In this document: positions 43,334 through 51,072 of the stretch, one piece after another
Layout: each line of letters opens with the position of its first letter
How positions within the stretch are numbered: the stretch's first letter is position 1
Source: Alteribacter keqinensis
GTDB lineage: Bacteria > Bacillota > Bacilli > Bacillales > Salisediminibacteriaceae
Length of the DNA stretch: 64,000 nucleotides
Direction: 5' to 3'
NCBI RefSeq assembly: GCF_003710255.1
Contig: NZ_RHIB01000001.1
Location: forward strand, 1,550,001 to 1,614,000
Made by a program: the position numbers and the translations under genes
Notes under the pieces: model-generated
Told to the model about the DNA's origin: nothing
Database searches by the model: none
Seen by the model: only the letters and a program-made list of their open reading frames with translations

Positions 43334-43699
43334 TCAGCCTTCAACGAGTGCCCGGTATACAATTTCTTCGTCATCAGCCACTCCGATTAAATAATAAATA
43401 CCGCCCTTATTTACGTTGAAAATATTTGTACCTTCAGGGAGATGTGTGGCAGACCGGTCCCTGAAAAACCACCTGCTACCGGACTGTCTTTCTATTTCCC
43501 CAAGCTTCTCAACAGGCTCGTGCCCCAATTCCCGTACATATTCCGCATCATTTACATTGGAATAGACGATCCCGTCCCATTGGAGGATATCCGCATTGGG
43601 ATTATCACTGAGAATATCACCTGCGGTTGGATTGCCAATACCTGAACTACAGGCTGCAACTGTTGTTATAAGCACGTATATCAAAATAAGTTTTCGAAT
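43334..43699 (-). CDS. Small lipoprotein with possible ATT start
   Basis: About 121 residues. With an ATT start at 43699, five nt after GGGAGGGAG, the N-terminus reads (M)RKLILIYVLITTVAACSSG, a normal lipoprotein signal with lipobox VAAC. The first standard start, TTG at 43684, leaves no positive residue before the hydrophobic part and has no ribosome-binding site. The mature part is acidic and of unknown fold (IERQSGSRWFFRDRSA). Its stop overlaps an ATG upstream of the NUDIX gene. Confidence 0.6.
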   Translation of the reverse strand: MRKLILIYVLITTVAACSSGIGNPTAGDILSDNPNADILQWDGIVYSNVNDAEYVRELGHEPVEKLGEIERQSGSRWFFRDRSATHLPEGTNIFNVNKGGIYYLIGVADDEEIVYRALVEG

Positions 43700-43713
43700 C
43701 CAGTCTCCCTCCC

Positions 43714-44256
43714 TTAGCCTTTTTCGCTCAGGCTTTGGTTAATGTCATACAGACTATCAATGATAAGGTTCATATCTTCTGCGGGGAATTCCAGGTTGAT
43801 ATTATTTCCCCACCTGTTTCCCCCGTGTCCCCATGTGACAGAGCGGGCCAAGGTGTTTCTTACATCGTCAATTTCACTTCTGACAAATTCCAGTTCGGAA
43901 TCAGAAAGCTCCGGAGCCATTTCTTGTACATTATGTAAGGTTTGATAAAGCAGCATATCAAAATCTCTTAAAAACCTCGGATACTTCTCCATATTATAGC
44001 TGGTAAAGTCGTGCATCAGATTCACATCATTCCTAAACCGGTACTGCTCCAGCTGATCAAGAGCATCTTCATTCCCCGGGTACTCACTCAGTGCTGCAAC
44101 AAAACCCTGCATTGTAATCGTACGTTCAGCCAGCTCGTTCGCAAACAAGACATGCTCAAGGTTCAGTCTGTCCTGCTTTTCCTGATAGAGAAAGCCACAC
44201 AAGAGAAGTGTCGCTGCCACGGCAGCAGCCAACAGCACATACACCTTCTTTTTCAT
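43714..44256 (-). CDS. Secreted or anchored hypothetical protein
   Basis: 180 residues. An N-terminal membrane segment (VYVLLAAAVAATLLLCGFLY) is followed by a helical extracytoplasmic body (LEHVLFANELAERTITMQGF and on). GGGGTTTTG precedes the ATG. The Cys at about 20 has Leu before it, which argues against a lipobox. 14 nt before the next lipoprotein gene, so the two are probably co-transcribed. No family recognised. Confidence 0.65.
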   Translation of the reverse strand: MKKKVYVLLAAAVAATLLLCGFLYQEKQDRLNLEHVLFANELAERTITMQGFVAALSEYPGNEDALDQLEQYRFRNDVNLMHDFTSYNMEKYPRFLRDFDMLLYQTLHNVQEMAPELSDSELEFVRSEIDDVRNTLARSVTWGHGGNRWGNNINLEFPAEDMNLIIDSLYDINQSLSEKG

Positions 44257-44368
44257 TCACAAAACCCCGTTCTCTCCTGGTTAGTCCCTTCCATTCTATC
44301 ACATCATTTCCATCATTAAGAGACTTCCGCAAACAATCAATCTCCACATTTCCATTGAAGTTTTAACA

Positions 44369-44397
44369 TTGCCAACCCGTTTAGCATATGCTAATAT
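44369..44397 (+). promoter_or_regulatory. Promoter of the yrrT operon with embedded palindrome
   Basis: TTGCCA, 17 nt, TAATAT. A perfect 14-bp palindrome TTAGCATATGCTAA (44381-44394) covers the spacer and part of the -10, a repressor-like position. It does not match the CymR or S-box patterns I know. Confidence 0.65.
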
Positions 44398-44456
44398 AAA
44401 GTTAATCCCGACCTAATCAATGCGAATTATATGCATTATCCCGCTTTACACAATGT

Positions 44457-44487
44457 TACACAAAATTGTGCGGGGCCAGACCCCCGA
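44457..44487. repeat. REP-like hairpin, copy 4, in the yrrT leader
   Basis: TTACACAAAATTGTGCGGGG followed by CCAGACCCCCG. It ends only a few nt before the yrrT ribosome-binding site (AAAGGTGA), so it lies in the mRNA leader if the promoter at 44369 is used. Confidence 0.8.
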
Positions 44488-44504
44488 AGAAAGGTGAATG
44501 AGTA

Positions 44505-45149
44505 ATGGGACGTGAATTTGTTGATCTGTTCGAACGGTGGGCCGAGTCTTATGATGAGACGGTACATGGCGTTGATGAAGAGTATAAAGAGGTTTTCTCG
44601 AATTATAATGTTATTCTCCAGGCTGTAGCAAATGCCGCAGGCGGTACAGTGGTTGAGTTTGGTGTGGGTACCGGAAACCTCACTTCTGTTCTAAAGGCTA
44701 AAGGTCTTCGTGTAACCGGGGTGGAACCTTCAGGCAAAATGCGTTTGATTGCCATGGAAAAACATCCGGATGTGCCAATCATTGAAGGAGACTTTCTTGA
44801 CTACCCTTCCATTGAAGGAGGCGTCGACACCTTTGTTTCCACCTATGCTTTTCATCATTTAACCGATACAGAGAAAAAAATTGCAGCAAAGCGTTACTTT
44901 GAGTCACTCAACCGTGGCGGAAAAGTCGTATTCGCTGATACAATGTTTATAGATGACACCGCAAAACAGCGTATGATCAAACAGGCGGAAAAACAGGAGT
45001 TCTTTAACCTTGCCCAGGATCTTCGTACGGAATACTACACGACGATTCCGGTATTGTCCGAAATTTTTCGGGAGGCAGGGTTTGATGTGGAATTTACTTC
45101 CCTCAATCCTTATGTCTGGCTCATGAGTGCGGTGAAGAAGACCCAATAA
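44505..45149 (+). CDS. yrrT: SAM-dependent methyltransferase YrrT
   Basis: 214 residues, class I methyltransferase. The SAM motif is VVEFGVGTGNLT (residues about 49-60), followed by VEPSGKM and the later FHHLTDTEK. Matches YrrT, the first gene of the B. subtilis yrrT-mtnN-mccA-mccB operon, which recycles methionine sulfur to cysteine. AAAGGTGA precedes the ATG. It is separated from luxS by a 69-nt gap that contains a repeat hairpin. Confidence 0.87.
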   Translation: MGREFVDLFERWAESYDETVHGVDEEYKEVFSNYNVILQAVANAAGGTVVEFGVGTGNLTSVLKAKGLRVTGVEPSGKMRLIAMEKHPDVPIIEGDFLDYPSIEGGVDTFVSTYAFHHLTDTEKKIAAKRYFESLNRGGKVVFADTMFIDDTAKQRMIKQAEKQEFFNLAQDLRTEYYTTIPVLSEIFREAGFDVEFTSLNPYVWLMSAVKKTQ

Positions 45150-45152
45150 GAG

Positions 45153-45196
45153 GGCACTGAAAAAAATTAAAGATCGAATTTTTCCAGTGTCTTCCA
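45153..45196. repeat. Solo hairpin related to elements A and B
   Basis: GGGCACTGAAAAAAATT pairs with AATTTTTCCAGTGTC around TAAAGATCG. Same word and loop as hairpin 1 of elements A and B, here without the rest of the element and inside an operon. Confidence 0.7.
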
Positions 45197-45218
45197 ATAA
45201 CCTTAGGAGGCTGTTAAT

Positions 45219-45695
45219 ATGACAAAGAAAATGAACGTAGAAAGTTTCAACCTGGACCACACGAAAGTAGCGGCACCTTATATCCGTCTGGCGGGTACTA
45301 CAGAAGGAGCAAATGGAGACACGATCTACAAATACGACATCCGTTTCTGCCAGCCAAACAAGGAACATATGGATATGCCCGGACTTCATTCACTTGAGCA
45401 CATGATGGCAGAGTTCAGCCGGAACCACCACGGACAGATCGTTGACATCTCACCAATGGGATGCCAGACAGGGTTTTACCTTAGCGTGATTAATGACAAG
45501 AGCTACGATGCGATTATTGACCTTGTTGAAAAAACGCTCAATGACGTCCTCGTGGCAGATGAAGTTCCAGCCTGCAACGAAGTCCAGTGCGGATGGGCTG
45601 CTTCTCACTCCCTCGAAGGAGCAAAAGAGATTGCTGAGCTTATGCTTTCCCGCAAAGATGAGTGGACAACTGTTTTTGCTGAAGAAAACCGTTAA
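45219..45695 (+). CDS. luxS: S-ribosylhomocysteine lyase
   Basis: 158 residues. The metal site HSLEH (57-61) and the later conserved cysteine in [17 protein letters not shown] are present, as is [10 protein letters not shown]. LuxS converts S-ribosylhomocysteine to homocysteine and DPD, the precursor of autoinducer 2. AGGAGG precedes the ATG. In this operon it sits where B. subtilis has mtnN, between yrrT and mccA. It supplies the homocysteine that MccA uses. Confidence 0.96.
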   Translation: MTKKMNVESFNLDHTKVAAPYIRLAGTTEGANGDTIYKYDIRFCQPNKEHMDMPGLHSLEHMMAEFSRNHHGQIVDISPMGCQTGFYLSVINDKSYDAIIDLVEKTLNDVLVADEVPACNEVQCGWAASHSLEGAKEIAELMLSRKDEWTTVFAEENR

Positions 45696-45710
45696 TCAGG
45701 AGATTCGCCC

Positions 45711-46637
45711 ATGACCATCTATCAGGGTATTCATACACTCATCGGTAGTACACCGTTATTTGAAATAACCAGAATCCCTCTGCCGAACCGGGTACGACTA
45801 TTCGCCAAGCTCGAATACTTCAACCCCGGCGGCAGCGTGAAAGACCGCCTCGGCCAGGAGCTCATTCGTGACGCTATTGACGGCGGTCATATTTCTGAAA
45901 CCGGGACAATTATTGAACCGACAGCCGGAAACACCGGTATCGGCCTTGCCCTTGCCGCTGTCGGTACAAAAGTGAACGTCATCTTTGTTGTCCCGGAGAA
46001 ATTCAGCATGGAGAAACAGACGCTCATGCGGGCAATGGGAGCCACTGTGATTAATACACCTACAGAACTGGGGATGAAAGGGGCAATCGCCCGTACAAAG
46101 GAGCTCCTTGCGAAAACACCGGACTCCTATTCCCCAGCCCAGTTTGCCAACAATGCCAATCCCATGACCTATTACAAAACCCTCGGTCCGGAACTCGTTG
46201 CCGATTTAGAAGGCAAAATCGACGTCTTTGTTGCAGGAGCCGGAACCGGCGGCACATTTATGGGAACGGCCCGATATCTGAAAGATCATATTAACAATGT
46301 AAAAACTGTTATCGTTGAGCCTGAAGGTTCGATTTTAAACGGAGGAAAGTCCGGTCCGCACCGTACAGAAGGGATCGGCATGGAATTTCTCCCTACGTAT
46401 ATGGATACGTCATATTTTGACGCCATCCACACCATCACGGACAAAGAAGCGTTCGCCCGGGTAGAAGAGCTTACCCGCAAGGAAGGCCTTCTCGTTGCTA
46501 GCAGTTCGGGAGCGGCATTTGACGCTGCCCTTCGTGAAGCCAAAACGGCAAAAGAAGGGGCTCATATTGTCACGGTCTTCCCCGACAGCAGCGAACGTTA
46601 TTTAAGCACAGGGATTTATGAAGGGACTGACGCGTAA
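45711..46637 (+). CDS. mccA: O-acetylserine-dependent cystathionine beta-synthase MccA
   Basis: 308 residues, fold-type II PLP enzyme of the cysteine synthase group. PLP lysine K44 in NPGGSVKDR, TAGNTGIGLA phosphate loop, and GTGGTFMG. Called MccA (YrhA) from its place before mccB: it joins O-acetylserine and homocysteine to cystathionine. AGGAG precedes the ATG 15 nt after luxS. Stop and mccB start overlap as TAATG. Confidence 0.92.
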   Translation: MTIYQGIHTLIGSTPLFEITRIPLPNRVRLFAKLEYFNPGGSVKDRLGQELIRDAIDGGHISETGTIIEPTAGNTGIGLALAAVGTKVNVIFVVPEKFSMEKQTLMRAMGATVINTPTELGMKGAIARTKELLAKTPDSYSPAQFANNANPMTYYKTLGPELVADLEGKIDVFVAGAGTGGTFMGTARYLKDHINNVKTVIVEPEGSILNGGKSGPHRTEGIGMEFLPTYMDTSYFDAIHTITDKEAFARVEELTRKEGLLVASSSGAAFDAALREAKTAKEGAHIVTVFPDSSERYLSTGIYEGTDA

Positions 46638-47773
46638 TGAAAAAGAAAACCCAACTCATTCACGGCGGCGTTTTCGGTGACAAACATACCGGTGCTGTTA
46701 GCACCCCGATTTATCAGGTAAGCACTTATAAACAGGACGGAGTCGGCAATTTTGCCTACGAATACTCCCGTACAGGAAACCCGACCCGTGAAGCACTCGA
46801 AAAGCTCATCGCAGACCTTGAAGGCGGCCACCGCGGCTTTGCCTTCGGATCTGGAATGGCGGCCATTGCAGCTGTGATGAACATGTATAAAGCAGGCGAT
46901 CACATCGTGTTTACCGATGATGTGTACGGCGGATCATACCGTCTTATGACAAAAGTACTCAACAGATTTAACCTCGACGTCACATTCGTTGACACAAGCA
47001 ATCCGGCAAAAGTGGACGAAGTGATCCAGGATAACACAGTTGCCATTTACGTAGAAACACCGACGAATCCACTCCTTAAAGTAACGGATATCGCTGAGAT
47101 GAAGAAGCTTGCTGATGAATACAGCCTTCACTTGATCGTTGATAACACATTCAGTACGCCTTACTTCCAAAATCCGATTGAGCAAGGTGCGGATATTGTG
47201 CTCCACAGCGCAACCAAGTACCTCGGCGGACACAGTGACGTTGTTGCCGGTCTTGCGGTTGTAAACAGTGAACAACTGGGCGAAGAGCTTCACTTCGTGC
47301 AAAATTCCGTTGGGGGGATTCTGGGACCTCAGGACTCCTGGCTTCTTATCCGCGGCATTAAAACCCTCGGCCTTCGTATGGAGCAGACGGAGAAAAATAC
47401 AGCGAAGATCGTTGAGTTTCTGGAAAGCCGTGAAGATGTGTCCAAGATTTATTATCCCGGACAGCCGTCCCACCCGGGTCATGAAACCCACAAAAAGCAG
47501 GCATCCGGATTTGGCGGCATGATCTCATTTGACGTAGGCAGCGGTGAGCGGGCAGAACATGTGCTTGCACAAACCCGTTACTTTACCCTGGCAGAAAGCC
47601 TCGGAGCAGTTGAGAGTCTCATCAGCCTGCCGGCAAAAATGACCCACGCCTCAATCCCTGCTGACCGCCGGGCGGAACTCGGTATTACGGACGGATTGAT
47701 CCGCGTTTCCATTGGTATTGAAGATGCTGATGATCTGATTGAGGACCTGAAGCAGGCATTGGACAGTAAATAA
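46637..47773 (+). CDS. mccB: Cystathionine gamma-lyase MccB
   Basis: 378-residue Cys/Met-metabolism PLP enzyme. PLP lysine at residue 194 in HSATKYLGGHSD; other family marks are YSRTGNPTREALEKLIADLE and ETPTNPLLKV. Splits cystathionine into cysteine, ammonia and 2-oxobutyrate. Last gene of the operon; no yrhC follows before the terminator. Confidence 0.93.
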   Translation: MKKKTQLIHGGVFGDKHTGAVSTPIYQVSTYKQDGVGNFAYEYSRTGNPTREALEKLIADLEGGHRGFAFGSGMAAIAAVMNMYKAGDHIVFTDDVYGGSYRLMTKVLNRFNLDVTFVDTSNPAKVDEVIQDNTVAIYVETPTNPLLKVTDIAEMKKLADEYSLHLIVDNTFSTPYFQNPIEQGADIVLHSATKYLGGHSDVVAGLAVVNSEQLGEELHFVQNSVGGILGPQDSWLLIRGIKTLGLRMEQTEKNTAKIVEFLESREDVSKIYYPGQPSHPGHETHKKQASGFGGMISFDVGSGERAEHVLAQTRYFTLAESLGAVESLISLPAKMTHASIPADRRAELGITDGLIRVSIGIEDADDLIEDLKQALDSK

Positions 47774-47777
47774 GGCG

Positions 47778-47821
47778 AACCCCCTCCGGCATGTTGATGC
47801 CGAAGGGGGTTTTAGTGTTTT
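47778..47821 (+). terminator. Terminator of yrrT-luxS-mccA-mccB
   Basis: AACCCCCT-CGGCAT/ATGCCG-AGGGGGTT with a 4-nt loop, then TTAGTGTTTT. Confidence 0.9.
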
Positions 47822-47878
47822 GGGGAGGGTCATAATGCTTGGATTCATGATATCCTCTTCTCTTCTTTTCTTCCCGTT

Positions 47879-48370
47879 TCACCCTTCCACAGCTTCCACT
47901 TCCGTCAGCTCAACAGTTCCATCATGAATCAGATAAAAGAAGCCACTCGGGCTATGTATATCCAAAGGTTCCCGGCCGGCAACATGAACCGAGGTAATCG
48001 CTGAATCATTAACTGTCCCTGCAATAACAGCCACTTCAAATCTGGAATATGTTTCTGTCTCAAAACCAATCGTGTGTATTGGAGAGTCACCCTCAAAACC
48101 GTAGTATGCCGAACTTCGGTACCAGGCATATCCTTTGTCACTCTCGGCAATAGAAGCTACACCAAGAGCATCATTGTATTCGTAAAAAATAAACGTTTCT
48201 CCATCGTATTCCTCTACAGAAAGAACCGCATACCCGCCAGCACCTTCACTTATCACTCCTTCCTGAATCGCTTCCTCTTTCGTTTCATACCAGGTAAGAC
48301 TCTCACCACCGCTACAAGCAGCCATGATCATCACACTGCACATCAATACAGCTATAAGTAAACGTTTCAT
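47879..48370 (-). CDS. Hypothetical lipoprotein
   Basis: 163 residues from the ATG at 48370 (GGAGGGGAGA upstream). Lipobox MAAC puts the lipidated Cys at 19. The mature part is acidic, rich in Tyr, Glu and Gly, and probably all beta (GGYAVLSVEEYDGETFIFYE). A late segment, VHVAGREPLDIHSPSGFFYL, has no match I know. Single-gene unit. Confidence 0.65.
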   Translation of the reverse strand: MKRLLIAVLMCSVMIMAACSGGESLTWYETKEEAIQEGVISEGAGGYAVLSVEEYDGETFIFYEYNDALGVASIAESDKGYAWYRSSAYYGFEGDSPIHTIGFETETYSRFEVAVIAGTVNDSAITSVHVAGREPLDIHSPSGFFYLIHDGTVELTEVEAVEG

Positions 48371-48517
48371 TATCTTTGTCTCCCCTCCCTCATTCCTACA
48401 TGTCAGCCTCACAGTCCCGCAGATAGACAGGCGATAAACGACCCGCCTGCGTAAATAATAAAAGTGTTAAAGTTTTTCGCGGATGGTTCATTGGTGCTTT
48501 GTCGAAATTCGACTAAT

Positions 48518-48640
48518 TCTCTTTAAATCCTCAAAAACTTTGCATAAAATCGGACAAGTTCTCCATAAACCGTCGCCAATTCTGCATAAACTGTCCGAAG
48601 TTCTTCATAAACCGCAGAAACTTCTCCATAAAAAAGACGC
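48518..48640. repeat. Intergenic array, word TTCTCCATAAAC, exact 21-nt period
   Basis: CATAAA anchors at 48522 (TTTAAA), 48543, 48564, 48585, 48606 and 48627: every spacing is 21 nt. Unit approximately TTCTCCATAAACCGTCGCCAA with a variable second half. Because 21 is a multiple of three, it opens a false frame with an LHK heptad on one strand. Confidence 0.85.
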
Positions 48641-48660
48641 GCTTCATGATGAAGAGCGTT

Positions 48661-48894
48661 TTACCCGATTTGATCGTCCTGTCTCCACGACCGGCGTTTC
48701 ACAGGAAGAGCGGAAAGAATATTCAGCCGGTTAAATGTACGTACAGCCTGCCGCATATGGCAGAAGGCAGTAATCGCATCTTCGTTCACCTGCCTGACTG
48801 TAACGACACGCTTAGTGACAATGTCTTTCTCACTCATATAAATCATTTCAACGGGGGTCCGGTCAGCAATACTCCGTCTGAACAGTCCTTCCAT
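48661..48894 (-). CDS. WYL-domain-only small protein under an SOS box
   Basis: 77 residues from the ATG at 48894, preceded by AGGAGGAGGGG. The sequence (RTPVEMIYMSEKDIVTKRVV, then AITAFCHMRQAVRTFNRLNILSA) fits a lone WYL domain, a ligand-binding module of regulators such as PafBC and CapW/BrxR. It has no helix-turn-helix. The promoter at 48928-48956 contains a LexA/DinR-like box. Function unknown; a DNA-damage-related role is an inference from the box. Confidence 0.72.
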   Translation of the reverse strand: MEGLFRRSIADRTPVEMIYMSEKDIVTKRVVTVRQVNEDAITAFCHMRQAVRTFNRLNILSALPVKRRSWRQDDQIG

Positions 48895-48927
48895 TAGAGC
48901 CCCTCCTCCTGTAAAAATGATACTTTT

Positions 48928-48956
48928 ATTATACGAACAAACGTTCTCTGTCGCAA
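48928..48956 (-). promoter_or_regulatory. Promoter of the WYL gene
   Basis: On the minus strand TTGCGA, exactly 17 nt, TATAAT. The LexA-like box fills the part of the spacer next to the -10. Confidence 0.85.
48934..48947. promoter_or_regulatory. LexA (DinR)-like SOS box
   Basis: CGAACAAACGTTCT matches the Bacillus SOS box CGAACRNRYGTTYC at 13 of 14 positions and lies between -35 and -10 of the WYL gene. Confidence 0.75.
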
Positions 48957-48989
48957 TCATTTTACCCCTGCCAAATCATTCCTAAACAG

Positions 48990-50162
48990 CTACGTATGAA
49001 ACTCTCCCTTTTCCTTCTGTTTCTCACGCATGGCAAGAATGTGATTCAACCGGTAGATGCTTCCCCGTCCGACGTACGCCTGTTTTTTTGCTTCAAATCC
49101 TTCATGCAGAAGAAGCATTTTATCCACCAGTTCACACGTCTGCACCTGCGGGATATCCGGGATCTCATGGTGGCTGTTTATACATTCTTCCGCTGCCGCT
49201 CCGGCTTCGCTTACGTTCGATGAAATAAAAAGATCTGCCAGTCTTTTTTTATTTTCCTCTTCCTGACCCGGAAGTGGTGAGACCATAATCGTCGGAATTC
49301 GGGCGGCGATGGCTTCTGTCATGGTTACACCGCCGGGCTTTGAAATGAGCACATCCGACGCTTTAACGTAATCGGAAAACACCGGTGTGTAGGGAAAAAT
49401 TCTTACATCATGACGCGTTTCCAACGTAATGAGTTGCTTGGCTGCTTTCACGTTCTCCCCTGTAAAGCAGAGGATCGTCCAAACACCCTCAGCCTTTATT
49501 TCAAAGCTTTTAATAACATTTTTATAATGAAGAAGTCCTTCTTTCCCTCCGCTGATGGAAACCACTTTTCCATTGACCGGGAGGCCGAGACGGTGTCTCA
49601 ATTCTGTTTTTTCCTCGGGTTGGAACCATTTCTTTCTTACACTGATGCAGCCGTGGACGAACTGGGCAAAAGGAAACGCATGCTGCAGTTCGTCTACCTC
49701 TTTTTTGCACGGTAAAAAAACGGCAGTGACTTCTTTTGTGAGACTCATCCCATGAAACGAATAGTCGGTAACCAGGGAATATAATGCAGGAGGCTTCTTG
49801 AATTGACCGCTCTGAATGGCTCCGCTTGCCACCGAAGCAGCAAGAGGGTGGGTTGCGATGATGATGGCAGGTGCTCCCAGTCTCATCCGCTGCCAGGCAC
49901 CGGACCAGAGGGTTTTCCCAGTAAAAAAACTAGACTTATATGGCACATCTGAACGTTTATAAATGGTACGCCACAGGGAAGGACAGACTTGTACCATCGA
50001 AAGGTAAAGAGAAGGAATGCGTTTTTTTAAAACAGGAGGCAGACAGCTGAAAAGATCGATGACTTCACAGCGGGCTCCTCTTTTTTCCCATTCTTCTTTC
50101 ACGACATCACAAACAGCATCATGACCGGCTCCGGCTGAGACCGTTAATAAGATCACTCGCAT
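48990..50162 (-). CDS. UgtP-like glycolipid glycosyltransferase
   Basis: 390 residues from the ATG at 50162 (after AGGTGAAG). An N-terminal MGDG-synthase-type domain begins ILLTVSAGAGHDAV, and a C-terminal GT28 domain holds the nucleotide-sugar motif SKPGGVTMTEAIA. Relatives add glucose or galactose to diacylglycerol; UgtP also links glucose status to cell division. Several such paralogues exist in Bacillaceae, so the symbol is withheld. No terminator recognised after it. Confidence 0.82.
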   Translation of the reverse strand: MRVILLTVSAGAGHDAVCDVVKEEWEKRGARCEVIDLFSCLPPVLKKRIPSLYLSMVQVCPSLWRTIYKRSDVPYKSSFFTGKTLWSGAWQRMRLGAPAIIIATHPLAASVASGAIQSGQFKKPPALYSLVTDYSFHGMSLTKEVTAVFLPCKKEVDELQHAFPFAQFVHGCISVRKKWFQPEEKTELRHRLGLPVNGKVVSISGGKEGLLHYKNVIKSFEIKAEGVWTILCFTGENVKAAKQLITLETRHDVRIFPYTPVFSDYVKASDVLISKPGGVTMTEAIAARIPTIMVSPLPGQEEENKKRLADLFISSNVSEAGAAAEECINSHHEIPDIPQVQTCELVDKMLLLHEGFEAKKQAYVGRGSIYRLNHILAMREKQKEKGEFHT

Positions 50163-50635
50163 GCTCACTTCACCTGCCTCTAAACAAACCATTTATTATT
50201 AGTGTAGTGTGTGATGAGCCAAAAGATTCCATACAGAAACAGGCATTTTATTTTTTTCCGTGGCTGTGTTAAAGATTTAGCGAAACAGGGCACTGAAAAA
50301 AGTACATTTTCTTTAAAAATCTACTCTGTAACTGGTATGTTTTGATTTGCGCTCATTGCTCTTTCCCCTGGCGGCTCGATCCTCAGCGCTGGGCGCTTGC
50401 GAGGCCTACCCGGAATTCGCTCTTCCCGCAGGAGTGTCGCACATTCGCTCCAATCAACGCTTTATACAACAATGACCTTTACCACATTAAAGACCATGCG
50501 ACCACAGAGTGGCAGTGTTAAGTTCAGTGGTTGACTTTTTTCAGCTGCCTCGCAGATCATGCGGGGGCTCACAGCCGTGCGTGATTGCAATTGAGCGGAA
50601 ATCAACACCAGCCTCTTTCAAAAAAAGACAGCCTC
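50163..50635. repeat. Gap with a degenerate intergenic element
   Basis: 473 nt without a gene. From about 50287 a worn copy of the elements seen at 7881 and 63098: GGGCACTGAAAAAAGTAC, CGCTCATTGCTC, and GCAGGAGTGTCGCACATTCG. The hairpins have lost their second arms. The stretch just before 50635 holds the yjcF terminator. Confidence 0.5.
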
Positions 50636-50648
50636 CTAAGAGACTGTC
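50620..50648 (-). terminator. Terminator of yjcG-yjcF
   Basis: AGACAG/CTGTCT arms overlapping the yjcF stop, followed by seven T residues on the minus strand. Confidence 0.8.
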
Positions 50649-51070
50649 TCGATCGTTTTTCTCATGGCCACATGGGGTATACCGGCATCAAAAAACTCCC
50701 CGGATATCGTTTCATATCCTAAACGGGTGTAAAAGCGTTCTGCAGTGATCTGCGCATTAAGCTTTATATCCTCGATTGGATACCCTTTGGCTTCCTGTTC
50801 AATTTTCTTCATGATTTCCACTCCGACACCCTGGGTGCGGTATTCTTTTAACACGCAGATCCGCTCCACTTTACCGATGTCATCCAGAATTCTGAGACGT
50901 CCTGCCCCAACCGGCTTTTCGCCGTCATAGGCAACGAAATGGACAGCATCCTTTTCGTACTGGTCGATCTCTTCTTCTTCAGGAACGTTCTGCTCGTCCA
51001 CAAAGACGGTACGTCTCACAAAGAAAGCGTCTTCCTGTTCTTTATCCGATGCCACTACTCTTACTTCCAC
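50636..51070 (-). CDS. yjcF: GNAT acetyltransferase YjcF
   Basis: 144 residues. GNAT fold with the acetyl-CoA loop LKEYRTQGVGVEIMKKIE and the family start VRRTVFVDEQNVPEEEEIDQ. The match to YjcF of B. subtilis includes the conserved end GEFFDAGIPHVAM. GTG start at 51070, two nt after the yjcG stop, with AAGGAG in the end of yjcG. Substrate unknown. Confidence 0.88.
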   Translation of the reverse strand: MEVRVVASDKEQEDAFFVRRTVFVDEQNVPEEEEIDQYEKDAVHFVAYDGEKPVGAGRLRILDDIGKVERICVLKEYRTQGVGVEIMKKIEQEAKGYPIEDIKLNAQITAERFYTRLGYETISGEFFDAGIPHVAMRKTIETVS

Positions 51071-51072
51071 AA

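Noticed and set aside
44257-44504. SAM (S-box) riboswitch or T-box upstream of yrrT
   Set aside because: None of the conserved aptamer or T-box sequences are present; the leader contains only the REP hairpin.
48483-48734. Protein with LHK heptad repeats
   Set aside because: It arises from the exact 21-nt array, has no ribosome-binding site and overlaps the WYL gene on the other strand.
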